Source: Thiomonas sp. (lineage in GTDB: Bacteria; Pseudomonadota; Gammaproteobacteria; Burkholderiales; Burkholderiaceae). From it: a DNA stretch of 6,519 nt. Position numbers and translations under genes: made by a program. This document shows positions 6,309-6,519 of the stretch, piece after piece. The notes beneath the pieces were generated by a model. That model saw nothing but the letters and a program-made list of their open reading frames with translations. It was not told where the DNA came from and searched no databases. Position 1 is the stretch's first letter. Each line of letters starts with the position of its first letter. The stretch covers positions 1-6,519 of the forward strand of contig DAIAZB010000668.1 in assembly GCA_027443745.1 (NCBI GenBank). The letters run 5' to 3'.

Positions 6309-6317
6309 TGCTATCAT
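6309..6317 (+). promoter_or_regulatory. Putative extended -10 promoter of smc
   Basis: TGCTATCAT fits an extended -10 element (TGn plus TATCAT) at the switch from GC-rich to AT-rich sequence. Transcription would begin near 6324, leaving a leader of about 49 bases before GTG 6373. No good -35 is seen, as extended -10 promoters allow. TAAAAT at 6352-6357 is a weaker alternative. Confidence 0.45.
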
Positions 6318-6372
6318 CTCAAAAAGACCTCAAATGAGGCTATTTTACTTTTAAAATCAATAACTTACTCAC

Positions 6373-6519
6373 GTGCGCCTGTCCTGGATCAAGCTCGCCG
6401 GATTCAAGTCCTTTGCCGACCCCGTGGCCTTTCAAATGCCGGGGCAGCGCATTGGCGTGGTCGGGCCGAACGGCTGCGGCAAGTCCAACATCATCGATGC
6501 GGTGCGCTGGGTGCTGGGG
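6373..6519 (+). CDS. smc: Chromosome segregation/condensation ATPase SMC, N-terminal fragment (runs off right end)
   Basis: GTG start, then 49 codons to the window edge without a stop. Seen: [14 protein letters not shown], the canonical SMC beginning, and Walker A GPNGCGKS at residues 31-38 followed by [11 protein letters not shown]. Family knowledge: SMC is a dimeric ABC-type ATPase with long coiled coils that works with ScpA and ScpB to compact and segregate the chromosome. The protein is normally around 1150-1200 residues, so only about 4 percent is present. GTG is chosen because the family motif begins right there; no Shine-Dalgarno is evident in the AT-rich leader. It is divergent from queF. 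Confidence 0.95.
   Translation, partial: MRLSWIKLAGFKSFADPVAFQMPGQRIGVVGPNGCGKSNIIDAVRWVLG

Larger units (their letters stand above)
6128..6372. other. Divergent intergenic region between queF and smc
   Basis: 245 bases. The left part (6128-6300) is GC-rich like the surrounding genes and holds a 15-bp dyad at 6241-6255. The right part (about 6312-6372) is sharply AT-rich and contains the probable smc promoter and leader. A short hairpin-capable CCTCAAATGAGG (6328-6339) lies in the leader. Minus-strand reading frames through here show no recognisable protein. No clear queF promoter was found. Confidence 0.6.

Noticed and set aside
6069..6317. 82-codon minus-strand frame upstream of queF
   Set aside because: It overlaps the queF N-terminus in another frame, has no recognisable motif and no ribosome binding site evidence.
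6321..6345. Intrinsic terminator in either direction upstream of smc
   Set aside because: T-rich runs flank CCTCAAATGAGG on both strands, but the stem is only 4 bp and no gene ends here on the minus strand. It is kept only as a possible leader hairpin.

Overview
The window looks like a chromosomal segment of a betaproteobacterium, most likely order Burkholderiales. The evidence is the high GC content, the betaproteobacterial character of the DnaX, RecR and QueF proteins, the dnaX-ybaB-recR cluster, and queF lying next to a divergent smc. I cannot fix the genus from sequence alone. Almost everything here is housekeeping. I see no prophage, insertion sequence, CRISPR array, tRNA or rRNA.

Layout from left to right. 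Positions 1-504 (+) hold the C-terminal end of a UvrD/RecB (AddA-like) helicase-nuclease. Its PD-(D/E)XK domain appears to have lost the catalytic lysine. A gene on the minus strand (467-1312) runs tail-to-tail into it and encodes an exported SRPBCC/START-like protein. Upstream of that gene, also on the minus strand, lies the 4.5S signal recognition particle RNA gene (ffs, about 1398-1493), which is the only structural RNA in the window and is easily mistaken for coding sequence. Divergent from ffs is dnaX (1573-3375), encoding the tau subunit of the DNA polymerase III clamp loader. A -10 box sits so close to the dnaX ATG that the mRNA is probably leaderless. dnaX is followed by ybaB/ebfC (3441-3770) and recR (3850-4461) in the classic replication/recombination order.

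A gene for a Tat-exported, six-bladed NHL-repeat propeller protein of unknown role follows (4584-5681). Convergent with it is queF (5702-6127, -), the queuosine pathway nitrile reductase, with its catalytic residues intact. After a 245-base divergent intergenic region that carries a 15-bp dyad and an AT-rich promoter-like segment, the N-terminus of SMC begins with a GTG codon at 6373 and runs off the right end.

Functionally, the AddA-like protein, DnaX, YbaB, RecR and SMC concern DNA replication, repair and chromosome organisation. ffs serves protein targeting and QueF serves tRNA modification. The SRPBCC and NHL proteins are exported and unassigned. The observations most worth checking are the degenerate nuclease active site, the ffs/dnaX divergent promoter region with its leaderless dnaX start, and the five-codon mini-ORF overlapping the recR start. 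I found no convincing new multi-gene system.
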